From Cycas panzhihuaensis (lineage: Eukaryota; Cycadophyta), in contig CM041465.1 of the NCBI GenBank assembly GCA_023213395.1, positions 191,897,741-191,961,740 on the forward strand: a stretch of DNA of 64,000 bases. The letters are read 5' to 3'. A program made the position numbers and the translations under genes. The notes under the pieces are model-generated. The model was not told the DNA's origin. It was given only the letters and a program-made list of their open reading frames with translations, and ran no database searches. Below, piece by piece: positions 47,901-59,309 of the stretch. Positions within the stretch are counted from its first letter, which is position 1, and each line of letters starts with the position of its first letter.

Positions 47901-48604
47901 ATGGTCATCACGAACAACTTTGTCTTCTCTTTGAACTTGTAAAATTTGAACTTGAAAAAAACTTTGAAAATCTATCTTTTAGCTTGATCACTACTAACTC
48001 GCTTTATCCTTTTAGCAATATATGTCATTTTACCATTGAGTGGTTAAAAAAATCTCCAAGTAAATGTAGCTTGATTTGTATGAAGGTGAATAGCTGCAAC
48101 TCTATCTTCTAGAACTTTGAGTTTGTCTCTTGGAATCTTTGTGTTGTAAGTAACTATCATATCATTAGATTTCTCCCTCTCAAATGGAGGATCAAGTTCT
48201 TATGCAACAAGATGATCATGCATTTGACTTGAATTTTGTTCCTTAGTTTTTTCATTATAATCCACCTGCTCTAGCACCTGTCTCATATGCTCAATAATAT
48301 TAATGTTAAATTCATTTACTTTGAGGGAATTTTCTCCGTAAGTAGAAATTAAGATGTCCCATACAGATTTGGAAGTTGTCAGTTCACAAACTTTAGAAAA
48401 CACATTATTATCTATAGTGCAAAATAATATCCCTAAGACATCATCGTCCTTTTTAAAGTTTTCTTTAATATTAAGATCATATTCATCTTGTAAGTATGTC
48501 CAAAGATCATTTGTAATGAAATAACTTTGTATTGTTTTATGCCATTGTGAAAAATTATGGCCATCAAATATAGGGAATTATATCTTGTTTAGATTGATTA
48601 CCAT
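47901..48604 (-). pseudogene. Gag with short pol tail
   Basis: From the ATG at 48604-48602 (minus) it reads MVINLNKI, stop, FPIFDGHNFSQWHKTIQSYF, NDLWTYLQDEYDL and CTIDNNVFSKVCELTTSKS, then the open frame 48200-48403 (VWDILISTYGENSLKVNEFN). This is a UBN2-type copia gag N-terminal half. After a stop and a frame change, the region 47901-48030 reads FQVQILQVQREDKVV and ends in EGEC just before the purine tract. This resembles the RNase H C-terminus seen in the 37465-40999 element. The gag C-terminus and nearly all of pol are missing. Confidence 0.75.
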
Positions 48605-49531
48605 TTGTATTGAAAACTTTAGTACATAAACAAAATGATATGCTTTTACCAAATGATCTTTTTGTATTTCTCAATCAAAGAACTCAATAAATCAACAAAT
48701 TTATATAATTTCAAATATACTTTTTGAAAGAACTATGCAAGTAATCACAATGCCTTTGAAAAAATGAAAGATAGATACAAATTTTATAAGTGTAATAAAG
48801 AAATGTATTGTTCAATAATGATAAATGGAAAAAATGCTTTCAATAAGTGTATGCATTTAAAATAAACTTTGAAATATAATGAATATATAAGCAAATTTAA
48901 AAAATAACTAAGATCTTTAAAACATGTAGATCTGAAATAAGACTTTTGATGATAAAAAATAAATAATCTTTAAGCTTTTGAGCAAAAAAATAACTTCCTT
49001 TTTCAATATAAGCAATATTTTTATGTTGAAGAAGATATATAATGTTGAAAAACTAAAATATATATGTATGTTTTCACTTTGAAAGATAAAGAATATGAAG
49101 AAAAAACTTTTAAAAATAAATTATATCCATTTAAGTTGCAGGTCCACTTGGTTGGTCACTTGCTTTAGATGTATATGAGTAATTTCTATTACAACTTAGC
49201 TTAAGAAAAGCTATATGAAAGTTAAATAAAAACCTTAAACATGTGTTATAAATGATCAATAGGAAATGAAATAAAGAACTCCTTAAGAAAGGTCTAGAAG
49301 CTAATTTGCTGATTGCAACTATGCTCCTACACAGATCTGAAAAAATATTTATTATTTCACAAGTACAAATCAAGAATAATCAGATCTTGATGAGAAATAA
49401 TACAAGAAAATACTAATAAACTTTGCACAAAATAAATATAACCAATATTTCATTGCTATAAGTAGATCTGCTTCAAATACTAATAAATCTTCTTTCTTCT
49501 CAAAAAAAACTTCAATAGATCAGCAATATAT
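48605..49531 (-). other. 5' leader of the 47518-49913 element
   Basis: A-rich non-coding leader of about 0.9 kb between the primer site and gag. No features recognised. Confidence 0.55.
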
Positions 49532-49543
49532 GCTCTGATACCA
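49532..49543 (-). other. Primer-binding site
   Basis: On the minus strand TGGTATCAGAGC, an exact Met-tRNA-type site, lies two bases from the LTR. Confidence 0.92.
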
Positions 49544-49545
49544 AA

Positions 49546-49913
49546 TGAAGGATTATAAACGATAGAGACATGATAGAGCATAATCAAATAATCAATATAT
49601 TATTATATAAACACATAAATCTTTTGTATTTAATCCATGATAAGTGAGTACATAATAAATCTCTAAATGTAGACGGTGTTTAAAAGACACTAGGGTTGCA
49701 CACCCCTCCAAATATATAATTTGGGGGAGGAGGGAAACTCTTCAACCCTTAGAATTTAAACAACAATAAAATATTACATAACTTAACTCAAATTAGCTTT
49801 AACCTTACCTTATACTTACCTTCACATGTGAGCACCCACATATGTAAATTGATGGGAGTGAGCTGTGTATTCCTGGGTGAAAGGTGGGAGTGGGGTGATG
49901 ATCGTTAACCCCA
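49546..49913 (-). repeat. 5' LTR, 368 bp
   Basis: Partner of 47518-47885 with equal length. It ends TTAACCCCA on the plus strand, followed by ATAAT. Confidence 0.9.
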
Positions 49914-49995
49914 ATAATAACTATTAAAATACAAAAATTAAAATGGAAGCTCATACCCTAAGGTTATGAGCCATAATAAATATTAAATATCAACA

Positions 49996-52150
49996 CTCCC
50001 CCTTAATGCTTATTTCATTTATTTTGGCACCTAAACCATCCTTGAAAGTCTAAAATCTATTATGTACTAGTGATTTGGTGAAAATGTCAGGCAATTATTC
50101 TTTTATTGGCCTATACGCCATCTCAATGACTCATTTATAAATTAGTTTATAAATAAAGTGATGGTACACTTAAATATATTTGATGTGAATATGGAATAGA
50201 AGATTATTCACAATCTTCAATGTACTTTGATTGTCATAGTATAAGACAATTGGTTCTAATTATAGTAATTCCATGTTCTCTAGAATCTTTCATAACTTAA
50301 TGGTTTAAGTAGAAGCTACAACTATAGCCTTGTACTCTGCTTCAGTAGAGGGAAAATAAGTATTTAATTTCTTTTTATTGCTCCAAGTGATAGCAATTGA
50401 ACTCAAACTAAAACAATATCCAAAAGTTAATTTTATACTTTCTACACATCTAGCCCAATTAGAATATAAGGGTTTTGTTAACTTAAATTTATCATTATAC
50501 TTGAATTTAAACCCACATTAACTTGTTTCCTTTAAGTATTTAAGAATTCTCTTTGCAATTTTTCAATGACTCTATTTTAGCATTGCTATAAACCTAGACA
50601 TAATTCTAACTACAAATAAAATATTAGGCTTAGTAGTAATTAGATATATTAAACTTTCCACTAGTTATTTGCACATCATTAGATCAACATTGTCTCCACC
50701 ATCTTCCATTGTTAATTTGGAACCTATCAGATATATTAAACTTTCCACTAGTTATTTTCACATCATTGGATCAACATTTTCTCCACCATCTTTCATTGTT
50801 AATTTGGAACCTGACTCCATAGGGTAGGTGTTAGTTTACAATTAACCATTCTGAAGATCTACTTTCAAGTATAATATTATATCAGTATCATTAACCATGG
50901 TCAGTAGATCATCAACATATAACACCATAAATATGATTTTATCATTTATGGCTTTGATATATAAGTTGGAGTCAACTAGAGATCTCTCAAACATATTCCT
51001 TTGAGAGTGTTGATCAATCTTTTCATATCAAGCTCTAGGAGCTTATTTTAGGCCATACAAGGCTGCCTAGATTTAACATACCAAGTGTTCTTAACTTTTC
51101 CAACAAGCTGCTACATGTAGAATTCTTCTATTAAATACCCATTCAAGAATGTATTTTTCACCTCCATCTAGTGAAGCTTCCAATTGAATTATGCAACTAA
51201 TGCTACAATGAAATAAATAATATTCATCTTTATAATATGAACGAATGTTTCTTGCTAATCAATTCTTGCTTGTTGCTTGAGACCTTTTGCTATAAGTTGA
51301 GTTTTAAATTTGTCTATATATTCATTAGATTTAAACTTAGTCTTTTAGATCCATTTGCAATCGATTGCATACTTGCTAGCAAATAATTTGATAATATCTT
51401 ATGTGTGGTTCTTCTTAATAACCTAGATTTTAGTATCCATAGCATCATTACATTTTTGCTCTTTGATGACTTCTTTAATAGTAAATGGTTCTTCATCATT
51501 GTTTGGGTAATAACTTTTCAACATCCTCCATAGTTTGTTAATACCATTTCAGAAGGTTTTTCTCAGAAGATGAAAGTGAAGGTATAGATAGTTTGTCTGA
51601 CTTCTTTTCAGCTCTATCTTCAGCTTCTGCTCAGATTTTGATTCTAAGAACTAAAAGGACTCTAACTCACCTCCTTCACCAATGTTAAGTGAATTATATT
51701 GAAGTTGAATAAGATCATGTGAAGAATTGCATTCAAGCAATTTCTCAACCTAGTCCTCAATATCAATTGAACCAATATCCAAATCCTTATCTTCATGGAA
51801 GATTATATCATGAGTTGTTTAGACTTTTTGAGTTGACAATTCACATACTCTTTATGATTTACATCATCAAAGTATCTAACAAGAATGCACTTGATGCTTT
51901 TATCGTACAACTATTGTTGTTTCTCATTGGGGTTATATGTGTATATTATACACTCAAAATTCTTAGATGATAAACAATCATCTTCTTATCTAACTAAGCC
52001 TCCTTAAGTGTTATATTGCTAACAACCCCCAATGCTTTTAGTTTGCCAAATATGTAGTTGTATTTACAGATTCTACTAAAAATTTGTTACATCCTTGTCT
52101 TCCATCATAGCTTTGGCTCTTTCAACCAAAGTTTCATTCATGTACTCAAT
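49996..52150 (-). pseudogene. Copia pol, 3' part (integrase C-terminus, RT, RNase H)
   Basis: On the minus strand, from 52150 down, it reads YMNETLVERAKAMM (the integrase Glu region), a long linker, then RT with VLYVDDLLTMVND at about 50895-50935, where both Asp of the catalytic box are kept. ESLIYLITTKPNI and RNase H (STEAEYKAIVVAST, LYYDNQSTL, LPDIFTKSL) follow, ending at the purine tract near 50000. The reading is interrupted at 52155 by the gypsy element and continues upstream at 57818. An 87-bp tandem duplication (50642-50815) lies in it. Stops and frame changes are common. Confidence 0.87.
50642..50815. repeat. 87-bp tandem duplication inside copia RT
   Basis: Units 50642-50728 and 50729-50815 share AGATATATTAAACTTTCCAC, TTCACATCATT-GATCAACATT and TTGTTAATTTGGAACCT. 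The period of 87 bp equals 29 codons, so the duplication kept the reading frame. The units now differ at several bases. Confidence 0.92.
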
Positions 52151-52155
52151 AACTC
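52151..52155. repeat. Target-site duplication AACTC, left copy
   Basis: AACTC abuts the left LTR and recurs at 57813-57817 beyond the right LTR. Host integrase coding continues across the pair. Confidence 0.85.
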
Positions 52156-52560
52156 TGTTACATAATTATTACAACTAGTAGAATATGAGTACCTATGCAT
52201 GTGACTAAGGTGGATAAAGGTTAATGTTAACTATTAATATGTGTGAACAAGTCGTAAAAGTCTATCAATGGGATTGAAGGCTAAATGCCCTATCAATAAG
52301 ATTCTATGGAAATTAGCCACTTTTGCCTATTTAAGGCTGAATATTTATAAAAAAAGATTTTATGTTTTTTAGTTTATTTATAATATCGTACACTATATGA
52401 ATTTAATATCTATTTTGGTGCTTTTTCAAGTGTCCTTTATCCTCTTGTAATATTTTGTTGAATAAAATTCGTCAATAAAAATCTATTGGTTGCACTTTTG
52501 TGCTTTTTCTTAAGCTCCTTATTATAAGTTGGAGCAGAATTACTAGTTGGAACCATCCCA
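52156..52560 (+). repeat. 5' LTR of the gypsy element
   Basis: It starts TGTTACATAATTATTACAAC and ends GGAACCATCCCA. It shares ATTTTGTTGAATAAAAT and GTGCTTTT-TTAAG with 57442-57812. Confidence 0.88.
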
Positions 52561-52562
52561 AG

Positions 52563-52574
52563 TGGTATCAGAGC
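52563..52574 (+). other. Primer-binding site
   Basis: TGGTATCAGAGC begins two bases after the left LTR, an exact Met-tRNA-type site. Confidence 0.92.
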
Positions 52575-54100
52575 TATGTTCAAATCCACCCAAAGAAACA
52601 AATCAACAAGAGGAGTATAAAAATTAGGATTTTATTATACCCTTGGTGAATTTATAAAAACTATCTTCTACTTTCATTTCTATTTTCTGTGTTACTATTA
52701 TTTTCTAAAATCCTATAATAAGCTACAGGTAGGTAGCAAGATCCCTCCCTCCCATATCCCCTAATTTTTAGGTAGAGACTTTGTACAAAAGATATTTAAA
52801 TATCATAGGGATATGTCATTTTCAACCAAATGTATATGGGTATATGCATGTGCATGAAGCGAAGTGGATAACACTACTTACGTAGGCCTTAGGCAAATCC
52901 TTACTATAGAATTGAGCCTCTATGTTCCTTTAGGTATTTCAGAGAACCCTTATAGGTTCTCTTTGCCTTACCTAATTTAGGAAAACTATCAGTCACATAT
53001 CCTCTATAGTGCATCGGTTAGAAGTTAGCATCAAAAATTTACTTCTCACGAACACCCCAGCATGGATATAATGACTACGAGAATGGATTTCCTCTATAGT
53101 TGGTGCCATGAGAGATTAAGCTGAGTAGTAGTAATGACTAGGAAGTTTATTGAGAGGCTTGTAGAATCAAGTGCACCATATTTCTTAAGTCTTGGGCATT
53201 TCTAAATACAATATAAAATTGATAAAACTATTATACATCCAAATAAAATACAAAATTGTTGAGACTAATATATATCTAAATATAAATTGTTGATACTGCT
53301 CTACTTCCTATTGGTACTCCTACAAGATAGTAAACAACACAAACCTAAAATACAGTAATAACATAGTACTGTAATAATAACACAAGCTTGTTATATGAGC
53401 ACTAAAGCCTAAATACTTCCTATCCAAACCTTTAGCATAACTTTTTGAGTCTAATACCTAGTTGCATCTAACTTTTATTCTGTGTCCACCTCTCAACAAG
53501 AAAAAAAAATGAAAGAAAGAAAAAGGAGTCTGTAGGGTCACTTCAGTGGATACTTCTCCCTTTGAGTTAAACGAAACCTACACTAGTAGACTCGGGATAA
53601 AAAAAATAAAACTAGTCAATCATACATCTTATTTAGATCAGTACAATCATACATATTATTTAGATCGGTACAACACACTAATCATTTTCCATTAGATTAA
53701 CTTTAGCAGTTGTTTTTGAGAAAAATAAAGTATAGGCATCCTATGGATCCCACAACTCAATTTTTCTATGTAAAATTTATCCATCCCATTTTGATGAGCT
53801 TTCCACACTTGTCTTAGTGCACTAAGTGACTTTATTACTCATTTTTTGGGGTTAACATATTATAGACACCTCACCTCCCACCCTTTTTTCCCTCTTCTCC
53901 CTTATATCATCTCTCAATTTTATAATCCCATTTTTTTGGTCTGATCCCCAACTTAGTCATCTTATTCTTTTTATTTAATCCCTAACTCATTCATCCCATT
54001 CTTTCTTCCTCATCCCCCCTTCATTAAATCCTTCTTTCCTTTTGTATAAATGATGGCACTGACCTAGGAAAATCACATCTCTGCATTGGAAACATGACTT
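52575..54100 (+). other. 5' leader of the gypsy element
   Basis: About 1.5 kb without recognisable coding. Gag reading starts weakly near 54100. Confidence 0.55.
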
Positions 54101-55100
54101 ATTAGTATGTAGGGTACATATAAAGATGGCATGACCAAGATCACAATAGATATAATAAATTTGGTCACCCAGAATGATTTTGTAAAAATGATGAAGGAGA
54201 TGGCAATTATGAATGTCAACTTTATAATGTCACATCTGAATCTAGCTCGATTGGTAGCTCACACAGTGGTGGCACCCCCCTCCTTAGCCACCTCATCAAT
54301 AAACATTCAATTACAAAATTAACATGCTATTTTTTTATCTACATCTTAAAAAAGCTTCTGCTCATAGTTGGATCTACAAATTGGACTCTTATTTTGCTTT
54401 TAATCCCATGACTGAAATTGATCAATTAATATTTACATCCATCCACTTGGAGGACAAGACCCATCACTGGAACTAATGGTGGAATTGTGAATATCTGAAT
54501 AGCTAAACATAAGATTAATTTTACAAATATTTCTTTGAACAATACAAAAAAACTTGGAATTAGACCTTCTTCAACCAACTCACTCGACTAAAACATTCAT
54601 TATCTATGAAAGCTTACACTATGGAGTTTCAAGCTCTTTAGAATCGAGTTAGCCAAAACTTTGATCAATAAATAATTATGGAAACATATGTATCCAAACT
54701 CAAGGAATGCATCTAGATATGAATGAAGACCAACCCACTGCCTACTTTAAGAGAAGCCATAAACAAAGCTAAAATAATTAAGGCCAAATTCACATCAGAA
54801 TAAACACCTGCTTTTTGAATGGATTTTATATGGTATAATCATCCTTAGCCAACAAATCCATACTAGCCACCATGATTTCAAGCAAAAGACGCCTAATGGT
54901 CCATAGTCAAATGACCAACAATAGAACTAGCATCAAGGTCAAAATAAGTACCACATACAAAAATACACAAGCACAAAGAAGCTAGTCTTTACATCTAGTG
55001 TGTAAGAAAATAAACCCCCGGTCATGGTAAAGTTTGTAAAGTAAGAAAAATGATATTCACCATTGATCTTGCCATGTCCCTTAATGAAGACTTTGAAGAT
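54101..55100 (+). pseudogene. Gypsy gag remnant
   Basis: The frame 54131-54322 lies in the expected N-terminal position. Further on the reading QLTRLKHSLSMKAYTMEFQAL, NRVSQNFDQ, IMETYVSKLKECI and PLPTLREAINKAKIIKAKF (about 54570-54795) matches the retrotrans_gag core and the 'L-EAI--A' segment that follows it in plant gypsy elements. No zinc knuckle is legible. Stops interrupt every part. Confidence 0.75.
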
Positions 55101-55830
55101 GAAAATGAAACTGAAGAAGAATCGCCCTTGAAAGTCTTCCCCAACCCTAAGTCGAAAGTGTCTATATTAGTTGTTTCCTTTACTACTTGCCCTAAACCAC
55201 TCCCAATTTAAAGGCACTTTAAAGAAGACTCCCATCACCATATTGATTGATAGTGGCATGTTGTTAAACTTCGTCAATTTCTAACCAGACAACTCAACCT
55301 ATAAATCAAATTAAAAATTGGTTTCACATGCTCCTTAGCATGCCATTATACCTTTCACTATATAGGGACCATAAAGAATTTATATGTCTAAATTGGCACT
55401 TATCAATTGAAGTCTAAGCTTTATGCCTTGTCTTAAACACTTGGCACCTATAGCACTAATAACTCTCCAAATAATCCTTTCATATTATTCAAAGACTAAT
55501 TTGGCCAAACTCACAAACTTTATGATCTCTAATCACCTCCAAACAAGCTCATTTTTCCTAAACAAATGACCAAACAATTAAATAACAATGACAGATATAT
55601 AGTTCATCTTAATAATATTCAACCTCATTTACATATTCACCTAGGCATATAAACCACCTTCACCAAATATTAATCAGTTTTTACCCCCCATTCCTAGTGA
55701 CTTTTCTTAAATCGTAGTTTTCACCATACCATCAATCTCCAAACTTGCATAACCCTATTAGCATATGCCCTTATCAAAATTCATATATCCAAAAAAATGA
55801 AATCAAATGTATTACCAATGAGCTCATTAA
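55101..55830 (+). pseudogene. Gypsy aspartic protease remnant
   Basis: TLKKTPITILIDSGMLLNFVN (about 55205-55275) is the retropepsin active site of plant gypsy elements with Asp-Ser-Gly intact; the usual S-T-H-N-F-I reads M-L-L-N-F-V. Later protease and spacer sequence is broken by stops. Confidence 0.8.
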
Positions 55831-56700
55831 CATGGAAATAATTTAACCTAGTAAAAGCCCTTGCCTAGTCCCTAATATCCTTGTTCAGAAGAAAGATGGC
55901 TCCTTTCAACTTTATGTTGACTATCAAGAACTAAATAAAGTCACTATCAAGAATAAATTTTCAACCCCACAAATTAATGATATATTAAATAAATTCATGG
56001 GGCTTCTATTTTCTCTAAATTAGACCTCTGATCTGGATATTTTCAAATTCCCATTGCTCTTGAAGATATATATTGAATGACCTTGTAAACACATCATAGT
56101 GATTTTGAGTTCTAGGTCATGCCATTTGACCTTTATAATGCTTCAACTACTTTTTAAGCTTTGATGAATATGACCTTTGCATGCTATCCTTGTAAATTCA
56201 TTATTATGTTTTTTTTTATGATATGCTTATTTATAGCTCTGACATGTCCCAATATCTTCAACATTTAAAAATCACCCTTTAAATCCTCTCCCAAATGTAA
56301 ATTTGGTAAGACTGAACTATAATACTTGGGCCACATCATCTCCTCATATGAAGTACTATTAACCCTGATAAAATCTTTGTCATCACTATTAGGGTTACCT
56401 TAAAGAATTTAATACAATTGTGTGCCTTTGACTAATTAGATTCTATCATAAGTTTGTCAAAAATTAAACCTCTATTGTAACTCCCTTAACTAACCTATTT
56501 TACAGGGACTCCTTTCAATGGTCACTAAGTGCCAATGATGCCTTCAATCATTTAAAGATGCTCATGTTCACCACTTCAGTCCTTGTTACCTATTGGTTTT
56601 CCCAACTATTTTAATTAGAATGTGATACTTCTAGAGTTGGGTTAGGAGTTGTACTCATGTAGAATTTCCATCAAATTATGTTTGAAAGCTGAAAACTCAA
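55831..56700 (+). pseudogene. Gypsy reverse transcriptase remnant
   Basis: Readings KKDGSFQLYVDYQELNKVTI (about 55890-55945), FSTPQINDILNKF, SGYFQIPI-like, VMPFDLYNASTTF and MNMTFA mark the fingers and palm. The catalytic F-F-D-D-I-L box near 56205-56230 now reads FFYDML in a shifted frame, so one catalytic Asp is Tyr. TELXYLGHIISS follows near 56310-56345. Two or more frameshifts are needed to read it. Confidence 0.86.
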
Positions 56701-57441
56701 AGATCATGAATGTTGGCTATCAACACACCAAAAGGAAATGAAATCCATTATGTACACTATAGACAAGTGGCATCAATATCTGCTTGGATCAAAATTCACA
56801 ATCCTAATAGACCACCATAACCTTTATTGCCTCCTAGACCAACCCATTCTATCAAAAGAACAAGCAAAATGGGCCAATTAATTATAAGTATTTAGATTTA
56901 CTATTTCTTATAAAAAAGAAAAAGACAATGTGGTTGTAGATGATATCTCTTGCCTGCTCTTCAAACCCACAATCTAAGCCATTTCTACACCCCAGCTATC
57001 ATGGTTGCAAGAGCTAGTAAATGATATCAAGCTCATTTTGATTTTGCTTTATGGATCGAAAAGGTTCAAAACCATAAGGACTAGACCCTATATAATAATC
57101 ATCTCCTCTATCAAAATGATATTTTTATTCACCTGACATCCCCCTTCATTTCTTGTATCTTGTTAGAATGTCATACTACCTCTTTAGGTGGACATTCAAG
57201 GTTCGATAAAACTTACCATTATATTTGATCAGATTTTTACTAGCCTCATATGAAGGCATCAATTCTCATATATATATCAAAATGCGACACCTACCAATGT
57301 AATAAGATAGATACTAAGGCTCAACGAGGCCTTCTCTAACCCTTAGAAATCCCTCAAGGAAAATGGTAGGACATTACCATGGACTTCATTACTAGAATCC
57401 CATCTTCTATTAAATATGATTATATCTAGGTGATTATTGAT
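56701..57441 (+). pseudogene. Gypsy RNase H and truncated integrase
   Basis: RNase H is legible as HECWLSTHQKEMKSI-type and WHQYLLGSKF segments near 56700-56800. The integrase zinc-binding region and core start read CDTYQCNKIDTKAQRGLL near 57275-57340, then WQDI-like TMDFITRIPSSIKYDY and VIID, the region of the first catalytic Asp. The reading ends at 57441, directly at the right LTR. The other catalytic acids and any C-terminal domain are missing. Confidence 0.78.
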
Positions 57442-57812
57442 TGATTAACTATTACAACTAGTAAAATATAAATGTCTATGTATATGACCAAGGTGGGTTA
57501 AAGTTAATGTTAGTTATATTAATCATATTGAAGGATAAATGCTTACCAATAGGATTCTATGGGAAGTGACCACTTTTGCCTATTTACAGTTAAATATTTA
57601 TAAAGAGAGTTTTATATTTTTTAGTTTATTTCCTTTATCATATCTTGTACAAATTTAGTGTCCATTTTGGTGCTCTTGCAATTGTCCTTTATTCTCTTAT
57701 AATATTTTGTTGAATAAAATCTATCAATAAAATTCTATTAGTTACTCTTTTGTGCTTCTTTTTAGGATCATTATTATAAATTTATAGAAAATTACTAATT
57801 GAAACCATTCCA
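57442..57812 (+). repeat. 3' LTR of the gypsy element
   Basis: It starts TGATTAACTATTACAAC and ends GAAACCATTCCA, followed by AACTC. It is about 34 bp shorter than the left LTR. No polypurine tract precedes it. Confidence 0.85.
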
Positions 57813-57817
57813 AACTC
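57813..57817. repeat. Target-site duplication AACTC, right copy
   Basis: Identical to 52151-52155. Confidence 0.85.
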
Positions 57818-58400
57818 CATTCTATTAAGGTTTATAGGCAGTAGCAAACTGCCACTTGATTCTACAATCCTTGTAGAGCTAAGTGAATTTATTTGAAATG
57901 TGCTCTCTACCATTGTTAATTCATAAGACCTTAATCTTATGTCCACTTTCATTCTCTGCCAACCCCTTAAACTATTTGAAGTAGGTGAAGGCTTGAGATT
58001 TTTCCCTTAGTTATAAAACCCAAACTTTTTGTGAAAAGTTGTCAATGAATGTGGTAAAATATCTCGCTCCACTAAGTGAGATAGTAGGCATTAGTCCACA
58101 GATATATAAATGAACCAATCATGATGTTTCTCTAGTTATACATGTTTTCTTCTTTATAAATGACTCCCTATGCTGTTTTCCAAAAATACAGTGTTCACAT
58201 AAACAAATTTTAACATTTATCATAAGAAGACCATGCACTAATTTTAATTTATGCATCAATTAGAGAGTCATGTAATTCAAATGGCCTATTTGTTCATGCC
58301 ATAATTTTTGCTTTAGAGATACAGTAAGAAGTACTCTTTCTGCTTTAAAGTCTCCTTGTAGTTTGTACAAACTATTTTCTCTAAGCCCTTTGGTTGCAAT
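57818..58400 (-). pseudogene. Copia integrase N-terminal half (host of the gypsy insertion)
   Basis: On the minus strand it reads CEHCIFGKQHRESF near 58150-58200 (zinc motif), VHLYICGLMPTISLSGARYF and TTFIDNFSQKVWVL (first Asp region). INNGREHISNKF follows, where the second catalytic Asp is Asn (codon 57915-57917), then FATAYKP**NGV at the insertion point. Downstream coding resumes at 52150. The residues between are otherwise well kept. Confidence 0.87.
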
Positions 58401-59005
58401 GTTGTTTTATTTATCTTAGATTATGTACTATCCTCAAACAAATGTTACAGTCATATCTTGTTATTCAATTTTGCCTATGAAAACAAGATTTGCTTTTAGA
58501 TTTAGTACATACAAAACATTGTCCAGATACTACTGTTCACCATTTAGCATAATGGATGGTACATTTCCAATTCCAATGGTCTCCAGATTGGTGTCTTCCC
58601 TAATGGTGACTTTTTTATTCACTTCCCACATCTGGTAAATGCATTTCAATCATCTAGTCTTGTGTCTTGATACATCTAAATCAATAAAGTAGATATTTTA
58701 TGCATCAAATCTCATATTATATGTTGCAACAAATAATTATTTTATAATTTTATTAGGTGTGTCATCTACAATTATGTTCTATATCTGCTTCGATATAGTA
58801 GTATTCTTGACATGTAATATGATGTTTCCACTAATAGGCATACTAAGAAAACCAAATGTTATTTGCATTTTGGATTGATATTCAATATTAAAGTCATTAA
58901 TTGAGTTTAGTTTGGCTTTAAAAGGAATGATTTTAGTTACAAAATTTTCAATTATAGAATTATTAACATATTTTCAAAGATCATTTAAATGAAAGAAACT
59001 AAACA
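58401..59005 (-). pseudogene. Copia protease and gag C-terminus remnant
   Basis: On the minus strand it reads NIYFIDLDVSRHKTR at about 58660-58705, the retropepsin active site with Asp-Ser-Gly-Ala changed to Asp-Leu-Asp-Val. EVNKKVTIREDTNLETIGIG, NVPSIMLNGEQ and LDNVLYVLNLKANLVFIGKI follow (58423-58640). Upstream (58720-59000) lies a probable gag C-terminus without a legible zinc knuckle. The 5' end of this copia is not seen: plus-strand sequence of another element begins near 59006. Confidence 0.8.
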
Positions 59006-59297
59006 TGTGATGTTTTTATTAGATTAATATTCATATATATACAAAATTAGATAGGTGAGTCACTAAGAGTTACAATGTCCTAAATGGGCTTATGACATGT
59101 GTCAGGGCAGTTATAGATTCTTTTGTTGACCATTACTGATCCCACTTGTATATATACTTGTATAGTATTATATTTTTACATTAGAATGTATGGGTTCTTA
59201 TTGAATGCCAATTTAGTTTGATGGTAGACTAACTCTACTAAAAAACCCATGCCTATTATGTTACTTTAGTTCTATTTTTTATGATCTAACTTTTATC
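59006..59297 (+). repeat. Probable 5' LTR of the 59006-63128 copia
   Basis: Inferred only from position before the primer site. TGTGATG at 59006 is a guess at the left edge, and the right end lacks a clear CA. No second copy is available for comparison. Confidence 0.4.
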
Positions 59298-59309
59298 TAG
59301 TATCAGAGC
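59298..59309 (+). other. Primer-binding site
   Basis: TAGTATCAGAGC has one change from the standard TGGTATCAGAGC. Confidence 0.72.

Larger units (their letters stand above)
47518..49913 (-). mobile_element. Short copia derivative (gag plus pol tail), minus strand
   Basis: Two direct repeats of 368 bp each (47518-47885 and 49546-49913) start TGAA-GATTATAAA and share long stretches. The primer site TGGTATCAGAGC (minus, 49532-49543) is exact and the purine tract lies at 47886-47900. Flanking 5-mers ATAAC and ATAAT differ at one base. The interior is only about 1.66 kb and holds a gag remnant and a short pol tail, without protease, integrase or RT. This is a non-autonomous element at the small end of LTR retrotransposons. 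Confidence 0.88.
47468..49995 (-). repeat. Probable 3' LTR of the larger minus-strand copia, split by a nested element
   Basis: At 49996-50006 the minus strand has a purine tract (AAGGGGGAG) directly before TGTTGATATT, a standard pol-end/LTR junction. The sequence from 49995 down to 49914 would be the LTR start. The nested element 47518-49913 then intervenes and the LTR would resume at 47517. A possible outer end is TGTAACCC at 47468, which is CA on the minus strand. No second copy of this LTR lies in the window, so the outer end is unproved. Confidence 0.45.
52156..57812 (+). mobile_element. Ty3/gypsy LTR retrotransposon inserted in copia integrase
   Basis: LTRs of about 405 and 371 bp (52156-52560 and 57442-57812), an AACTC duplication and a primer site (TGGTATCAGAGC at 52563) delimit the element. 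The interior codes on the plus strand for gag, aspartic protease, RT, RNase H and the start of integrase. RT preceding integrase is the gypsy order. Integrase ends abruptly at the right LTR and no purine tract is seen there, so a deletion took the integrase C-terminus up to the LTR edge. The host copia integrase reads AYKP**NGV on one side and RVIEYMNETLVE on the other, confirming the insertion point. No chromodomain is present, so I do not assign a clade. Confidence 0.92.
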
